DNA from: Puffinus mauretanicus
Taxonomy: Eukaryota; Chordata; Aves; Procellariiformes; Procellariidae
Direction: 5' to 3'
DNA length: 64,000 nucleotides
Assembly: GCA_023333565.1 (NCBI GenBank)
Contig: JAJKFH010003493.1
Span: 1 to 64,000 of the forward strand
Shown: positions 36,430-50,900 of the stretch, piece by piece
Layout of the letters: every line of letters starts with the position of its first letter
Numbering within the stretch: the first letter of the stretch is position 1
Program-made: the position numbers and the translations under genes
The notes under the pieces: generated by a model
What the model saw: the letters and a program-made list of their open reading frames with translations, nothing else
Databases searched by the model: none
What the model was told of the DNA's origin: nothing

Positions 36430-36765
36430 ACGAGGGACAGCATGCGGGTGCCACCTGCTTGTCTGCGATTTACTGCGTACACCAAGCATTTCACTGAAAG
36501 ACAGAAATGGAGGCAGCTCCTGGGCTGGGGATTGCCTAGAACCTTCTGGAAAGGGCGGGGAGCGGAGCCACGGCTGAGTATGCTGGGTGCTGCTGCTGAG
36601 TGCGCACGGTGCCGTGCCCGGCAGTCGTGCTGCCAGAGAAGGTCTCAAGTGCTGGCCATTATTTTTTTCAAGCTGAGCTCATGGGGCTGCTCAGGTGACA
36701 CCCGTTGCCTGGGAAAGGTGATGATGGGAGTCCATGAGCAGCCAGCGAGGCCGGCTGTTACAGAC
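36430..36765. promoter_or_regulatory. Small CpG-richer patch with an Sp1-like site
   Basis: In otherwise AT-rich DNA this stretch keeps clusters of CpG and a GGGCGGGG word at 36553-36560. It may be a weak CpG island or promoter, possibly linked to the exon-like segment just upstream. The open frame across 36136-36777 starts at GTG and looks like a by-product of the GC content. No count of observed to expected CpG was made. Confidence 0.3.
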
Positions 36766-38804
36766 AGCATGGCATAGCTTGCAGGGCATCCAGGAGTTAG
36801 GTTTGGTAGTAAATCCCAAAGTCAGGTGAATGTTATTGTGCGTATGATACCGCAGTGGGCGTTTTTCATAATTTATAGGTGGCTTTTTCAGAGGTTAATC
36901 TTGCTTCCTAACAACCCAGCTTTCCTTTCTGTAAATTATTGCAAATGACACGATTTCAAAAGATGCATAGAAGATACATAAGCCCGGGCTTTGGTTTTTT
37001 TTCACCCCTAAATTAAAATTTTAAAAGTTGGTTCATAAAATCTCCCCTTTTAAAGCGGTTCCCTGCTTGAAACTGATTCTCTCAGCAAAGGATCTACCTT
37101 GGGATCAGAGATGAGTGGGCCGAGACAGGGGAGCTGCTGCAGATCAATGCAGAAACAGCAAGGACCGGAGTTGCTCCTGCCCCAGCAAACTAACCTTGGC
37201 GAGGAGAGAAGGCAATGGTATTTATGTTGTGAAAGGCCAAGGCTACGGAAACTGTGATGGAAAAGAGATGTAGGCCCCTCTGGCCCACAAGGGTCACGCA
37301 GTACGAAGTGGTGCCACTCACGACTGCAGCAGTTAACCGGACATGTGCACGCAGATCATGGGTGGCCCGGACTGCCTGTGCTGGTCCTTGTGCTCAGACG
37401 CATGGTCTTCAGTCACTCTGATGTGAAAATGATGACTTGTAGCAACACCAAACTTTCCCTGTCTCTCCAGACTTTCTGTTCCAACTTCTATGCAGCACTC
37501 CAATGGGCTCTCTAAGTACAGTCCCCCTGCACACGTCCCAGTCGCGTGACCGATACAATCCGACTCTCCAAAATACTTTCCTGATGGGACTTAGTGGAGT
37601 GAGAAAGATGGGTTGGCAAAGGGGTATTAGGCATTAATCTTAATGGCCAGGAAAACCTGGAATTTATATTTTAAAAGAGGAGTGTGGCTTAATATGCTGT
37701 AATATTATATTTGGAATGTTGTAATATTTTATAAAATGGAAATTAGTCAAAACAATTCTTTTGAGGGAAAGCTTCAGATCTACTACACGTTGGGGGGGAG
37801 GGAAGGCCACCTTCCTGGCGTTTTTTTTCAGGTATTCTATCATTCAATAGAATCAATCTTCTCTTGAAATAAAAGATATGTGCCAGTGTGATGTAGTACT
37901 GCTTTCAGGGGACCTATTTTGACAGCAGAGTGCTATCTGGCATGAGTAAGCCCACCTGGCACGTTTTATCTGTCTGAAAGAACCTGCTATGTTTTGGGTG
38001 CTCCATCACCACACCAACAATTTTAATATTCATAGCTTGCTAGCCTTTGTTCCCTAACCTAAGTCTCTCCCCCATTTCTTCTGTTCATCTCCTCATTCTG
38101 TTTTCCAGCCTCTTTCCCTTGCACCTCCCTCCTTTTGTCCTTATTCATATATCGCAGCCCTTGAATCACACCCCTGTTGCCAGACAGTTTGTCCTCTGCG
38201 GTGCTGAATGGGCACTTCAGAAGGCAGCGTGTCTCCTCTCAGGAAGCCACTGCTTATTTCACACACGGAGAGGAGCATCAATTCAGCACAGCGGGAGAAA
38301 TTACAGAACACAGCCTGGAGGGGAGGTCGATGAGACAGAACACTGTTCTGGAGCATTCTGGCTTCATTTAACCTCTTAATAAAAGTAGGTTAGAGTATCC
38401 TGATATTAAGGACCATGTGAAAGGGGAAATAAAAAAGAAAGAAAAGCATAGAGGGGGGGAAGAGGAGGAGTAGGGAGTCCTCATCTAGGAAACATGTCCT
38501 TGCAGGTCATGCACGTAGAAATCCTTCCTGATGTATGGTATATAAGATGGTATTATCATGCTCTGCTCAGCAGTTTGCAAGTGTGCATTTTTTTGTCAGA
38601 GAGTGGTAGGTCTGAGCAGTCACATCTCTCGCTGTGCTGCTTCTGCATATGGGCGGGGGGGGGCAGACTTCAGGGGAGAGAGTAGAAAAAACAATGTCAC
38701 TTACAAGTCATACAGACAAATCTAGAAAATCATCTGTGCTGCATCCTTCCAAAAAAAAAAAAAAGTTGGGATTTTTTTCCCTAAAGAAAGAAGTGTCTGA
38801 AGGT
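36766..38804. other. Non-coding DNA, no gene seen
   Basis: Mixed composition without gene or named repeat. It contains short runs of G (about 37791, 38453, 38645) and an A14 run near 38751. Confidence 0.5.
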
Positions 38805-38945
38805 CCAAAGTACTTTGCAAACATGATCAATTATGCTTTCAAATGGGTGCTGAGAAAAGACTCTTATTCCCATTTTTCTACATGGGGAAACTGAGGAAAC
38901 TTTCCCAAAAGTTAGTTTGAGACAGAGCTCTGGACTGGCCAGGCA
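38805..38945 (+). mobile_element. Ancient MIR/L2-like repeat
   Basis: The order CAAAGTACTTTGCAAACATG, then TTATTCCCATTTTTCTACAT and GGGGAAACTGAGGAAACTTT is that of the CORE-SINE/MIR and L2 3' region seen across amniotes. The match to consensus is from memory and diverged. Such copies predate birds and are sometimes retained as regulatory sequence. Confidence 0.55.
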
Positions 38946-41900
38946 CAGGTGAAGGGATGGGGACATTACTGCCAAAGCGAAATGTAAAATCGCATGTTAA
39001 TAGAAAACTCCCAGAGAACCGTGAGGAGGCTACAGCTTTAACTTCATCACACTTACTTGTGTAGACTGATAGTGAGGGAAAAAAATAGACCAGAAAGCCA
39101 ACACAGTTTTTACCTCTGAGTTATGATGGATAGCTGTGATCCAATAACGACATTTGAGTGGGATTTCATAACACATTATTTCTGTTTTAATCAGGCACTA
39201 TAAAGCAGCAACAGGACTTATATACTTCACAGCCACTTTGTATTATTGAACGCTCACAGTAGGCTAAAAGAACACTTACAGCTCATCAAATTAAGCAAAA
39301 ATGTACAAATTAAGTACCATCAAGCCCACAAGCCAATGCATTTACAGGGAGTGAAGAAGGAGAAACAGAAGAGGATTAAAGGATGAGGCATTAAAATGTA
39401 TTTTACAGCACATGCTTTTAAGAAATGACATTCATGACTGAAGAAAACAATTAACAAGCATCTCCATCCCTTGTACCTATTTCCACAACTCTCCCTGGTC
39501 AACTATCTATCTTTGCCGGTCATTGATTATTGCAGTATTTCCAAAGAGCATGATTTATTGTCTCCCACACATGTTGCAGCTTATCTAGCATGCCTGTCAT
39601 GTGAGGCAGGCTCAACCTGGAGCTTAACAACTGGATGCCAAGCTCAGGATCTCACACCCAGAGCCCGTTTTGCAGGGTACCATGTGGAGCAGAGACACTG
39701 GTAAGTTATGAGCCAAAATTACGGCCTTCTGAATGCAGAGCAGCTTTCCTGTCACATAAAAGCCTTGGCCAGGTTTAATGGTTTAATGTTTCTTCTCCCT
39801 CTGTCTAGGCTGCCATTGAGGGTACCTAAATGGAGACTCTTGGCTTGCTTTTTGGCATTATGAGTTTGCCAGTAACTCAATCACCATTCGCTTCCTTTGC
39901 TGCTGGTTCCTGGACACCCATCATAAATCAGCAACACAGGTTTTTTCCTGGTGGCTCCCGCGCAAGTTTTCAATGCACTCAGGATTGCTTAGGCTCCCAG
40001 CTGAGAGAGGCCAAAGATGTCTTCAGCAGGAACTGGAGGCAGCAGGTGCCTGTCCGTATCGGAAAGGGTTGGAAATCAATGCTTTAAAGCTGTAGGGTGA
40101 GAAAAGGGCAGTTTCACTGTTGTGACACCTAATCAGGAGGGAGGGAAGGAACAGCTGGATACGGACAGATGAAGAAAAAATACAACAAACACTATTTTTT
40201 TCTTCCATGTAGACTACCTAAGACTGTATCATTTCTGTTGTGCCTCTTATTGTTGTGACAGATTACAGGAATTGCCACAAAGTAGTGATAATGGCACAAG
40301 CTAAGATAGCTCTTTAAAGCATGGAGGGAAAAACATTAGGAATTATGAAAATGTCAGAAATAATTAAAATAGCAAATTATTATTTCTAAAGCAAACTGAA
40401 ACAACTGAGAATTAAGAAAAAAAATGGGAACACTAAGTAACAATCAAATTTGTCAAGTGTGTTTTAAATATATAACCACAATATAATGAATGTTTTATGA
40501 GTGTTATTTACCAATTTCTTTTAAAACAATATTTTTGTGTGCATTATTCATTTCTGCTCATCTTTCAGATCTCTATAGTATTCTTACAGTGAAGGCGTTT
40601 GATCAAACTATTGAAGAGTCATATTAAGATAAAGAACCAGTTAGGATAGAAAAAGCATTCCCTTTACATTTCCTACTAAAGCATTGGGTAGACAGCCCAT
40701 ATTGCAATGTGGAACGATTGAATTGAAAAGATTTCAAATTTGGATTCCAGGGAATAATCCTTCAATGACTGAACTGAATTTAAGAAGGACCATGCAGCAG
40801 GTTTAGAAGAAAGTGGCTACTTTCTTGTGCTAGAAAGTAAAATTTCATCATACGCATTGTCTCTTTAATCATCTTTATTTTAAATAGTACAGAGTGCCGG
40901 TACCATGAATGTGTCAAACATAGAAGCGCTATTTCTAGCGTGGTCTCAATGCAAGATGATGGTTGGTCTTTCTCCTCCTTCTGTGGTAGGATAAGAGACA
41001 AGTGAAGTTGGTGAGGTTTGTAGGTGTCTAGCACTCGTACGTTTGCACCAACAAACACATGCCTATGCCTGTGTTCATATGCACATACATTTAACAAATA
41101 TATATACACACACACATATAGATCGTGGCTATGGATTACAGTCTGTGGTGCCATCTGGTGGAAAGAAGTCAGCAGCAGCTCTACTGGTATGTTAAAAAAT
41201 ACAAGCGCAGGTATCCTTAAAATAAGGAAGGAATGAACAAAACCCCAAAAGAACGAAGGTCTGGTCCATATGATTTATAGAAGCTGCAGTGTTCATCAAA
41301 AAACAATCAGTTCCAGTCTGTCTCAAAACCTAAAGCTTCTTACCTTGACTGTCCCAGACTGTCACACTCATTGATATGGATCAGCAGTCATTGATGAGCT
41401 TTTAAAACCACAAAAAGCTTAAATGGATTGTGGAAAAATGTAAAGACTCCCTGACATTTCTAACTGTCTCCATCCCTGATTCTGTCTGAGGTAGATGGGT
41501 TGGCGTGTTGCAGATTTACCGGAACAGCAAACATCTTCAATGTCTTCAACGTCTGCATTTCACAGTGAACCTTTTTACAGTGAGCAAATATTTACATGAA
41601 TACAAGCTCAATTATTTTTTTCTGATGCCCTGTCAGCTTCATCTGGCATGAGTTGTCTCCATTTCTCTCAGTAGATGCAGTTATTGGGATAGAAATGGGT
41701 TTCTAGAAATAATAAGCAATCATTTATTTTAAAGGAAGTAATGTTTGCCATATAGGCAGAGGAAGGCAGTCTTCATTTTATTTGAAGAATTTGGGCTGGC
41801 TTTCTCAAAATTCCCTTTAGTTTTTGAAGAAAAAAAAGTATAAATGGACTAGTTACTTTCTAGGAGAAAAAGCTTTTATCTTCAAGGACAGCACTTACAT

Positions 41901-44900
41901 CAGAACAGACCAAGGCCTGAGGGAGCTTGCCCAGTAAGAGTAAGGTCTAATTCTTCACCAGGTTATGCAAAATTCGATCATTTGGGAATATTCTTTTATA
42001 CAGAGTTATTATATACTTGTAACTGTGTATTTACAATTCTATTGAGGACTAAGGATCAGGCATAACATTGTTAAGGCTTCCATGGCAGAAATAACAGCAG
42101 CAAAATCAGTGTGTTGTAGAGAAACAAAAAAAAAGTTGAAATGTCCATCACTAAGAGTGGCGACGTTATATCATCTTGTTCATATTCTTTTAAAGATAGC
42201 TTGACCTATTTCAGCCTTCTTATTTTCAGATGAAAATCCTGAAATGAGTCAGTTAATCAAATGACGATCTGGGACGTTTCAAAAAAGGCTGGAAAGTTTG
42301 TCAAAGTGTGTCATGAAGAAAATACTCTGGAAAGCAGGGACTGTAAGTACATCGGTGAACAAGCACAAATACATGTCCATATACTTGCTGATAATGAGCT
42401 TCTGCAGGCAAATGTGCCACCTACACTTCTTCCTTCCTTTTCTTTCCCCAGGCTCTACCTTTACCTGTTGCCCATTCAGGGGTTGTCTGTCAGGTCCCCC
42501 CTTCCTTCTCAGGCCCTCACAAGGCTCCATCCACCCCCCTGACAGCCATCAACCCTCCCCATAAAGCAGATGGAAAGGCAGTGGGGAAGAAAGGTGATAT
42601 GACTAAACAATAATCCCATCCCTGCTGAGATAACATCCTAATCCAATGGCAGTTTTTCTTGATAAAGAGGGAGCAAAATCTTGGATAAGATTTTAGGACT
42701 TGAGTTGTGGTTAAACCATCTTTATAGCTGGCAAATTGAATTTATTGCTTGCCCTCCAAAACGTAGCATTGTCAAAATGTGTTCTCAAAGCTTAATCAAA
42801 ACAAAAGAAAAAAAATGAGTTAAAACGTATGACTTCTGTTTCTGCCATTGCCTTATTTCTGCAATCCTTGCTTTTTGCTCTTGTGTTCCTTTGTTTCTCG
42901 TTGCTTATATTACAATGTCTGAATCACAGGCTTCTCCTTGTATCCAGTGAACTCAGCAGAATAATTCTTATTGACTTTACTGGGTATAGGATTGGATTTA
43001 CTGTCCATTGCTCTAATCTGTGAGATTACTTTCCCCCTGCTATTTCTTTCCTTTCTGTAAATAAATGATGAATATAGGGAAGTTGTTCTTATTGGCTAAT
43101 GTAGTTGCTGGAAGAATGGAAGCTAAACAAAAGCAATGGCTATTTTGGGGAACAATTTTTGTACATTTTTAACAAAATCTTTGTCCATAGTTTTGACTGA
43201 CTAGGAGTTGTTCAAAAACAAACTTTAATTTACTACAGAAATGAAAACCTTTTCCAATAGTTTGCCCTTTCTGCCTTCCTGTAACTGAGATTCTTCCCCC
43301 ATCATTAAAATCCATTGGGAGAAAATTATCTATTTTCTCCCAGTTTTTCTAACCAAGCTCCTTGTGTGTAAGCCCAGAAATAATTACTGAGAGTGGGGGG
43401 ATTCATTTGTAGGACAGTTCAGCAACTTCAGTGGTGAATGCCTGGAAGACCCAGTGATGTGCATTGTTACTATGATTAATGACTCTTATTATTGATGCAG
43501 AACCATAAATTTATACAGGATCTGTCAAGAATAAATAAGAGAGCAGTGTGTTCTGCTATGAAGCGTTACAGCAGGAAAATAGCAAAGATTTATAAAAAGC
43601 AAATCTTAACAGGTAAACAACCACACTACAAAACTGTGAACATGCTCATGCTCCCTTTGTAGTTCTTGGGAATGCTGTCTTTTCTCTATGATGGGAGGGG
43701 GACTGGGCTCTTAGTGGCTGTAAGAAAACCAGAGCATAAAATAGAATTGGAATTTAACAAGGGAGCTGATTTGTTTCCTCATAAAACCTTGAAAAAGTCA
43801 TTTGAAGACAATTTGTTTATGAACACTCACCTGAACTGATGTCTGACTGAAGAAGCTGAGAGTAAATGGGAAGGTGTCACGATTTTGGGGAGCAGGGAAG
43901 GGGGTTGCTTTTTTAGCCTCAGTGATTTCTTTGCATGTTCACAAAGGAGCATTATCACCTGCAGTTGCAGTGCGCTCTTTTCTCTGGGGTGCTGCCGCAC
44001 ATCCTCACTCAACAATAAACTCTGCTCATAGGTAGTGGCACAAACTTGGAGTGTGGAAAGCAGGGGCTGGTAGTGTCTGGTAATCTGGAAAGTACTTGGG
44101 CAATCAACGGCAAAGAATATACGCTTTGGGATTTGGTAGTATCTGCCTTGCAAGCCCTATCTGCCTAGGGCTAACAAAGGGGAACCACTGTGATTTCGCC
44201 TGGGGCCTCAAGGACAGCCAGCGAGATATAGCAGAAAAATCCTTCAGGAATTTGGGGATTCCATATTAAAAAATATGCTTATCCTGCGGGTCAAGCTGAC
44301 TTATCTTTCAGCGGTTTTTGGTTGAAAAATGGAGGAATGTCATCTGATTTTGTGCATAATGGAATGTATGTCCAAAGTGATTATAATGTTGCAAAATATA
44401 ATATGGAAAAAGTAAGACCAAAACTCTCGAGGGAACCTCCAAACCCTGTAACTGAATGTAGAAGTGAAATCTAATATCATGAAAGAGTACAAAATAAGAA
44501 AAAACCAAAACCCAAACCAAGTCACATATGGATGTTGTATTAGCCAACAGGGAGGGAAGGAATAGGACCAGAAATGTTTCAAAGCTGAGGCAGGAGGGGA
44601 TATACAGTAGCATTTATTCCTCAGTACCTCAAAATCACAAGATTACCTTACACACCCACATGCATCACACTTCTTCTGAAGTCACCTCTGTCTTTCCTGT
44701 GTCCTCGCACCGTACCCAAAGGCATAATCTAGGCTCTTCCATGCGTGATTCTTCCGGGCTGCTCTTTACTTGTTCCCTCTGTGGTTGAATTCCGTAAGGT
44801 TTCCCATTACGTGTAGCGTTCAGCTGGCACCTCTCACACGTTGCTTCTGGCTTCATTCTTAACACACCTCATAGGTATTTCCATTGCTTTTTCTGAGTCT

Positions 44901-47900
44901 TAATTACTGAAAATGTGCCTGGGCAGTATCAACTGACACTAAAATGATTTCCTCTTTAATGTCAATTGAAAAATGAGTTCCGTTTCTTGCTCCAAACATC
45001 ACTTTCATGTCAGTTATTTCATGAGCCCAGGAGAGTTTTACTAGAGCAGCCAGCTGCCATGGGTGGAATCGTGCCTTGTTGGACCAAGGTCTGCTAACAC
45101 ACACTCAGCTGTTACTGGCGTCCTGTGTTTTGAGTGCTCAATAGCTATAGGAACACCAGGTATTTTGAATAGATCTGCATTTGGTGGGAAGCGAAGACAG
45201 TGCTGCAGGGGCTAATGTGCAGACAGGAGTAATGACGTCTATTGCAAGGAAAGGAGGTTCAGAGGCTTCTTAAGTAAAGCTGTGGGAGAGGACCGAGAAG
45301 TTTTTTTGTTGCTCATTACGGTGAAAAGATTCCTCAACCTAGGTCTTTCTCTGACCTCTGCACAGAGATCATTTTTCCTGCCTAGAGGCTTGAATTCGCA
45401 TAGGTTTTATTCTCCATAGACCACGTCTCTCTGCTATGTCTGTTGCACCAAATGGCACCTGCAGCCATTAAAAATGAGGGCAACAAAAGCCCGAGTTCAC
45501 ATTGGCATGCAGCGAGGAAGATCAAATGTACAGGCACGTTTTACACATATGCCTTGCTACAAAGCAGTTTTTATTACCGAAAGTGTTGTGGGAAGAAAGA
45601 AACAGGTTGTCGGCTGTGCAGTTTGCTTTTTCATTCGAGTTCTGAGGATGGGTTATGGTTTAAAGAAGATTGAAGATAATGCTACATAGAGTCCCTATTG
45701 CATAAAATTATCATGGTCTGTTTATAGACATGTGCATACATTAATATCCACAGCACACTGCCTTTCTTAAATGGCATTTTATAAATGGGCAAAGCAAGCA
45801 GAACTTTGCAGAGGACCGAAAGCAGCCACTTTTCTTGCCTCTGGCCAGTACGTGGTCAGTACATTAGTCTACACACAAACTTATCACACAAGTGTGAATC
45901 TTAAAGAGTGTATAATTCTTTTTTTCTTCTTCTTTTTTAATTTAGGAAGTAAGCCAGGGTGCAGTTCTACCTTACCTCCACAGTAATTCAATTTATGGTT
46001 TCGTTTTGCCTTTTTTTTTTTTTTTTTTAAGATTTATTATTTTAAATTAAGTTGCCTCTATGTCATCTTTCTTGGAAAAGAAAATCAGAAACCTAAAATA
46101 TGAATGATACCAAGGAAGTCAAGAGAAACAAGTCTGAAATAGTCAGGGCTAGAGCAGTCTCTCTCTCTGCATTTCTACTACTGTCTATAGCGGGGTGTAG
46201 CTGTGCTGATGAGATGTCTGGCTGTGTGTGCTGGGGGCAGGGCCAGGCAGCGAGTAGCTGGCCGAGGAAAGGGACTGGGGCTTTATTTTGTAAATCATTT
46301 ATTTTGGATCATTGTAGATATCACTACTGGGAAAAGTAATCCTGCTATAAAATTTGTCATCCCACATTTCTGAGCCCTTGTTACTGATAAAGTGAATGCT
46401 TGTCTGTGCCCCGTTGAGGAGGAGACAATTTTCTCGGCCAGGTGTTGATGCCCTGCTATCTGGCACTCGAGTGGCCGTGCTCCCTCGCAGCCTGCGTGCA
46501 CCTCAGCCAGCCATTCTGCTTCAGTCCTTTCCCTTTTATCGGTGCGCAGAATTAATCAAAATTATTTGCTAATTCATTCACCGGGGCAGGTCATGCTCGG
46601 TCTACCTCAACCTTCCTAAACTGTGGCTGCCTCCAAGGAGAGGCAAAACGGAGCAGAGCCTCACTAGCCTGCAAAGTCTCTTCCGAGTTAGGGAGGTTCA
46701 TTTCCTGCCTCTTCTTTTTGGGAAGTTTGCCTGGTTTTGCCCCTTTTTGTCCAATTAGCTACAGCCTTTAATACTCCTACTCAGCAGATGAACTGCTTCT
46801 CTCAGGTAAACAGTCTACATTACCCCAGTGAGCTTTGATGCTCAAATCCCTATTTTTTTATGAGAATTCTTTCCAAGCCTAATAAAAAATAATATGCTTT
46901 GGGAAGAAATAACCAAAGAAGTCCCAGCAGAGAATCCAGTGTGGTTATAGCTTGGCGCTCATGCCTGGGTACTTTTTGAAGGTTTCTCCTCGGTGCTGTG
47001 TAGGCAAGTAATGGAAATCACCTCAAAAATCTCACACTCTGCATGCCAGACAGGATGCGACCTGTGGATGGGACAGATAAATGAGCTGGACGTGGATTGG
47101 GAGGAGAAAGAAGTTATAATAAAATAAACTAGAATTTAGCTGAAGCGCAAAGGTTTTTGCTTTCGCAATTCCCTGATCCTGGGTCACCACAGCTGTAGGA
47201 AGTTTCTGACACCTTTTTTTTTTTTTTGGTGGAGAGGGGATAGGGAGGACTTGTTCTCTTGCACTTTTTGTCCGGAGGAGCTGGCTACGAGAGCTGAAAC
47301 ATGTTACAGTAATAAACATATTTCATGCAGCCAGGACTGGCAAATGGAAGGACTATTGCTGCAGCCCAGGGAAGTCCTTGATGTGGAAGGAAACTTTCTT
47401 TGTCCGGGGGCCTCTCACGCCTCCGTGCGGGGGCAGGTTCCTCCCTAGGAGCACAGACACTGTTGCCAGTATGCAGTGAGCACCGAAAGGGTCGTGGACA
47501 AAGGGAAAGCAAGGAGAAAATGTGATTTGCAGAAAACGCCTCCAACGCAACCCCTGCCCCCAATGCAAAAGTAAGACAAAAGAAGGGACAGTTCTATGGC
47601 TAGCTCACTGCACAAGTCCTTAAAGAAAAAAGGTTCCATCTAGGTTATGTTTAGGTGAGGCCCTCTTCTACAAAGACAATTCAGCTGTCTTGTGTAGTAG
47701 AAACAACCCTGCCATGAGCATCCTATCTCAGTCATTGCTACAGACAAGATTCATCACTGCTCAGAGCAAGCTCAAAGCTTTAGCACCATTTAAAGGTCAG
47801 TCAGGCATCCAATATGAGTTTTTTTGGATTGAAGAAATATCTCATTCAAGCCATTCGGGTCTGCACAGGGGTGAATCATACACCTCAGGATGATTTTGGT

Positions 47901-50900
47901 GGCAGCATTTTCACCAACTGAAACTACTGGGTAACTATATTTTTCTAAACAGCAGTAGATGTTTCTTCTGAGCATGTTTTCTTCTGGAAAAAAAAGAATT
48001 GGATATTCTCCAAAAACTGTCATCTGCAAACAGCTGTTTACATCCCAAAGCCCTCACAGTACAATCAACATGTGAAAAGGGAAATGGCTTTTGGAAAGCA
48101 GTCCTCGAACTCTGTGCTATAGCCAGCTATTGGGATGAAAAGTAACCAGTAACGCTGAAGCCCACTGTACTCAGCTGTGTCTGAGGATCTAGCAGAAATA
48201 TGAATCACTTAATGGATTAAGCGGATCATTTTTCCTTCACCTCATAAGCCTAGCAGAACATGTCTTTTTTCTGTGTTTGCACAATACCCAGTGGAGACTG
48301 GGGCCTCTGTGTGTTACTCTAACAAATATTTATTTGCTCATTTGGAAGCATGCACGGGACATAATACCGAAGAGACACAGTTGAGAAACAGGGAAGAGAC
48401 ACTGCAAAAATGGAACCTTTTTTTTTTTAAAAAAAAGTGGTAACTTTTTGGGTCTCTTGAAGACTCACCTCTACAGCAAGAAAGCCAGACTGTCGGGATG
48501 GTTGTTAAGAAGACAACTGTTCACTGCTGGAGCTTGCAGCACAAGCTGAGAAAGGAAGCATTGGATCAGATCTCCACTTCTCCTGATGGCTTACTCAGTT
48601 CTGTTCACTGTGCAGTGGACGTTAGGGCTCAGCTGAGCATTCGAGTGGCTATGAACAGGAAGACACGTCTGTGTTTAGCTATGCCAATGGCCGCACACTG
48701 CACCTGAGAACGCACATACACAATTTTAATTCTGTTGGCTGGCTGTGCATGCCTCCCAAGCAAGAGAAGGAGAGAGTGAGGGAAGTTTCAAAGAACTCTG
48801 ATTTCTCTATTGCTTTACCTTCCTCAAACAAACAACTTCTTCCTTGCTTTTCTCCGGCTAATGACTGCTGTGTCTTGGTACCAGCTGATGAGATCTGTCT
48901 ACTCATCTGCTTCTGCCTCCTCCTCTGTACTAAAAAGGGATTCAATGGTGGCTGAGCACCTCCTTCGTGTGTCGCCAAGATCAGCTAGAAAATAATCAGA
49001 TCATGTGTGGAAAGCTCAGAAGAGCCTGAATTCCACTACAGAGTTTTTCATATGAGATGGGCACTGGGGAGAAGTTGCTCTACCTGAGGAAGAGAGCATC
49101 CTAGTGGGCTGCCGTGTGGTGTAGCACAACTGTTAATAAGGAGGAAATATTAAGTGAAAAATGTGGGATTAGATCCCACAGGAATGATGTTCAAGGAGTT
49201 TACACAATTTTCAGTTGGCCGTGTATCAACGGCTGAATTCCACACAAGATAGGGAATATATTGTCTGGTAACAAATGGTGAAATAAGTCAAATAATAGGT
49301 GTAAATCACGCTTTCTATCTTTTTCTCAGACACTTCTATTTTTTAGCAGTATTTCAGTGCAGCAGAGCTTAAGGCCTCAGCTAGCCACACTATAAATCCA
49401 AGCCTTTTCAACTTTCAAAAATAGCTACAACTAGATCAACTTTCAATTCTTCCATTTAAAGTGGTGCCCATATCCAGTAGATTATTTAGTTATCATTTAT
49501 GTCCCTCCAGATAAGTTCAGTGATGTACCAGTGCAAAGCAAGCTGATAAAAGGGAGCATGCCTGTGGCAGAGGTTTATATGTACAAATTTTTAAAGGAAG
49601 GAAGTGGTTTGGTCACAGCATCTTTCCCCCAAAGTGGATTTCTTCAGGAACATCGTAACATCGGTAAACAAACCGTGCTGACCATGTCTGTGTTTCTCTG
49701 AACTGACAGGCTCTGGGAGGGCTCAAGTGGAGAGCTGCGCGTCTCCTGCCTGCTTCCCATCGACAGGACTGTCTTGCGTGCAGCAGTGGGCTGTTGCAGG
49801 CTGCCTGCCTGGATGTGCCGGGCAGCACGCTCCCCGCCAGGCAGGCCTAATGTTTGCCTGGCAAAGTCACCCCCTGTTGCGTGCAGCCTCAGGACCGCTT
49901 CTGCCAGCCATTAGTTATCGCTGTGGCTTTTGCTCTGCTGAGTCAAATGGAGACTTTTGCATAGGGTACAGTCTCCTCCTGAAGACTGACAACAGTGGGG
50001 CGAGGAGCCAAGGCACAGAGAAGGGCTACAGCAAGTTTACCAACAGTCAGGCAGCCACTTAGGTTTGTATCTTGGTTTGTTTGCCACTTTCAGTAACTTC
50101 TGCTGCAGTCCTGGCTGCTCCTGAACCTTTGCTTCTGTGTTTGCTGATCATTATCGGCACATTGAGACCTTGCTCTCTATTTGCAATCTCTGCTCACCCA
50201 AAATAATACCAATGAAATATATTTAAACTTGTTAGGTGTGGAATTATCCTCAGTTTATTCTACAGCAGCTGTTGTTTTGGGTTCCCCCCAGCTCTGCCTG
50301 AAATCTTGGGGAGTGATAATCAGAGCACATGGCTTTCTCCACATGGAAGTCACGGACTTCCATTCCAGATGCAGATTACCAGTAAATACAACCATCTCCC
50401 TCTGGAAGCAACATACATCACACATTACGAAGGCCTATTTGTCCTTGTTATTTTAATTCTATAGTATAGACAGGGGACTTAGTGTTAAATACAATCATAC
50501 CATTTACCGATTAACTTTTTTTTGGACACTGACGGTGGGACCAGGAGGATGAGAGGAGAAAGACTTCTTACCTGCACTTCTGTGGAAGATGATGCAAAAC
50601 TCGCTTACCCTGGCTCCGTGTGCACACAGCCAGCCAACTGACAGACAACAAAACCAAAAGCGCCAACACCACAGTTGTTAGTAGAATTCGAAGTGGAATG
50701 ATCTTGAAAATGGAGCAATCCTGGAAGTGGCAAAGATGAACCTGAATGCCGGAGCATAAGCTATAAACTACCTTGGCACCACCTGTGTTGGTGGGACGAA
50801 GTGTCCCACTTTCTGCTGCGCTCCCCAGGCTCCTCAGCTACCACTCGGAGTGCCAGGCAGGCTGTAGCTTCAGCCTCCTGCCTTCCTCCTTCTCCCCCCA

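Noticed and set aside
36136..36777. 213-codon open frame on the + strand
   Set aside because: It starts at GTG, lies in a GC-richer patch where stops are rare, and shows no domain or protein-like pattern.
49366..49378. - strand AG followed by GCCTTAA, giving exactly Lys-Pro-stop if spliced to the RBMS3 exon
   Set aside because: The upstream sequence is poor in pyrimidines and the site is 12.6 kb away; a short word match like this is expected by chance.
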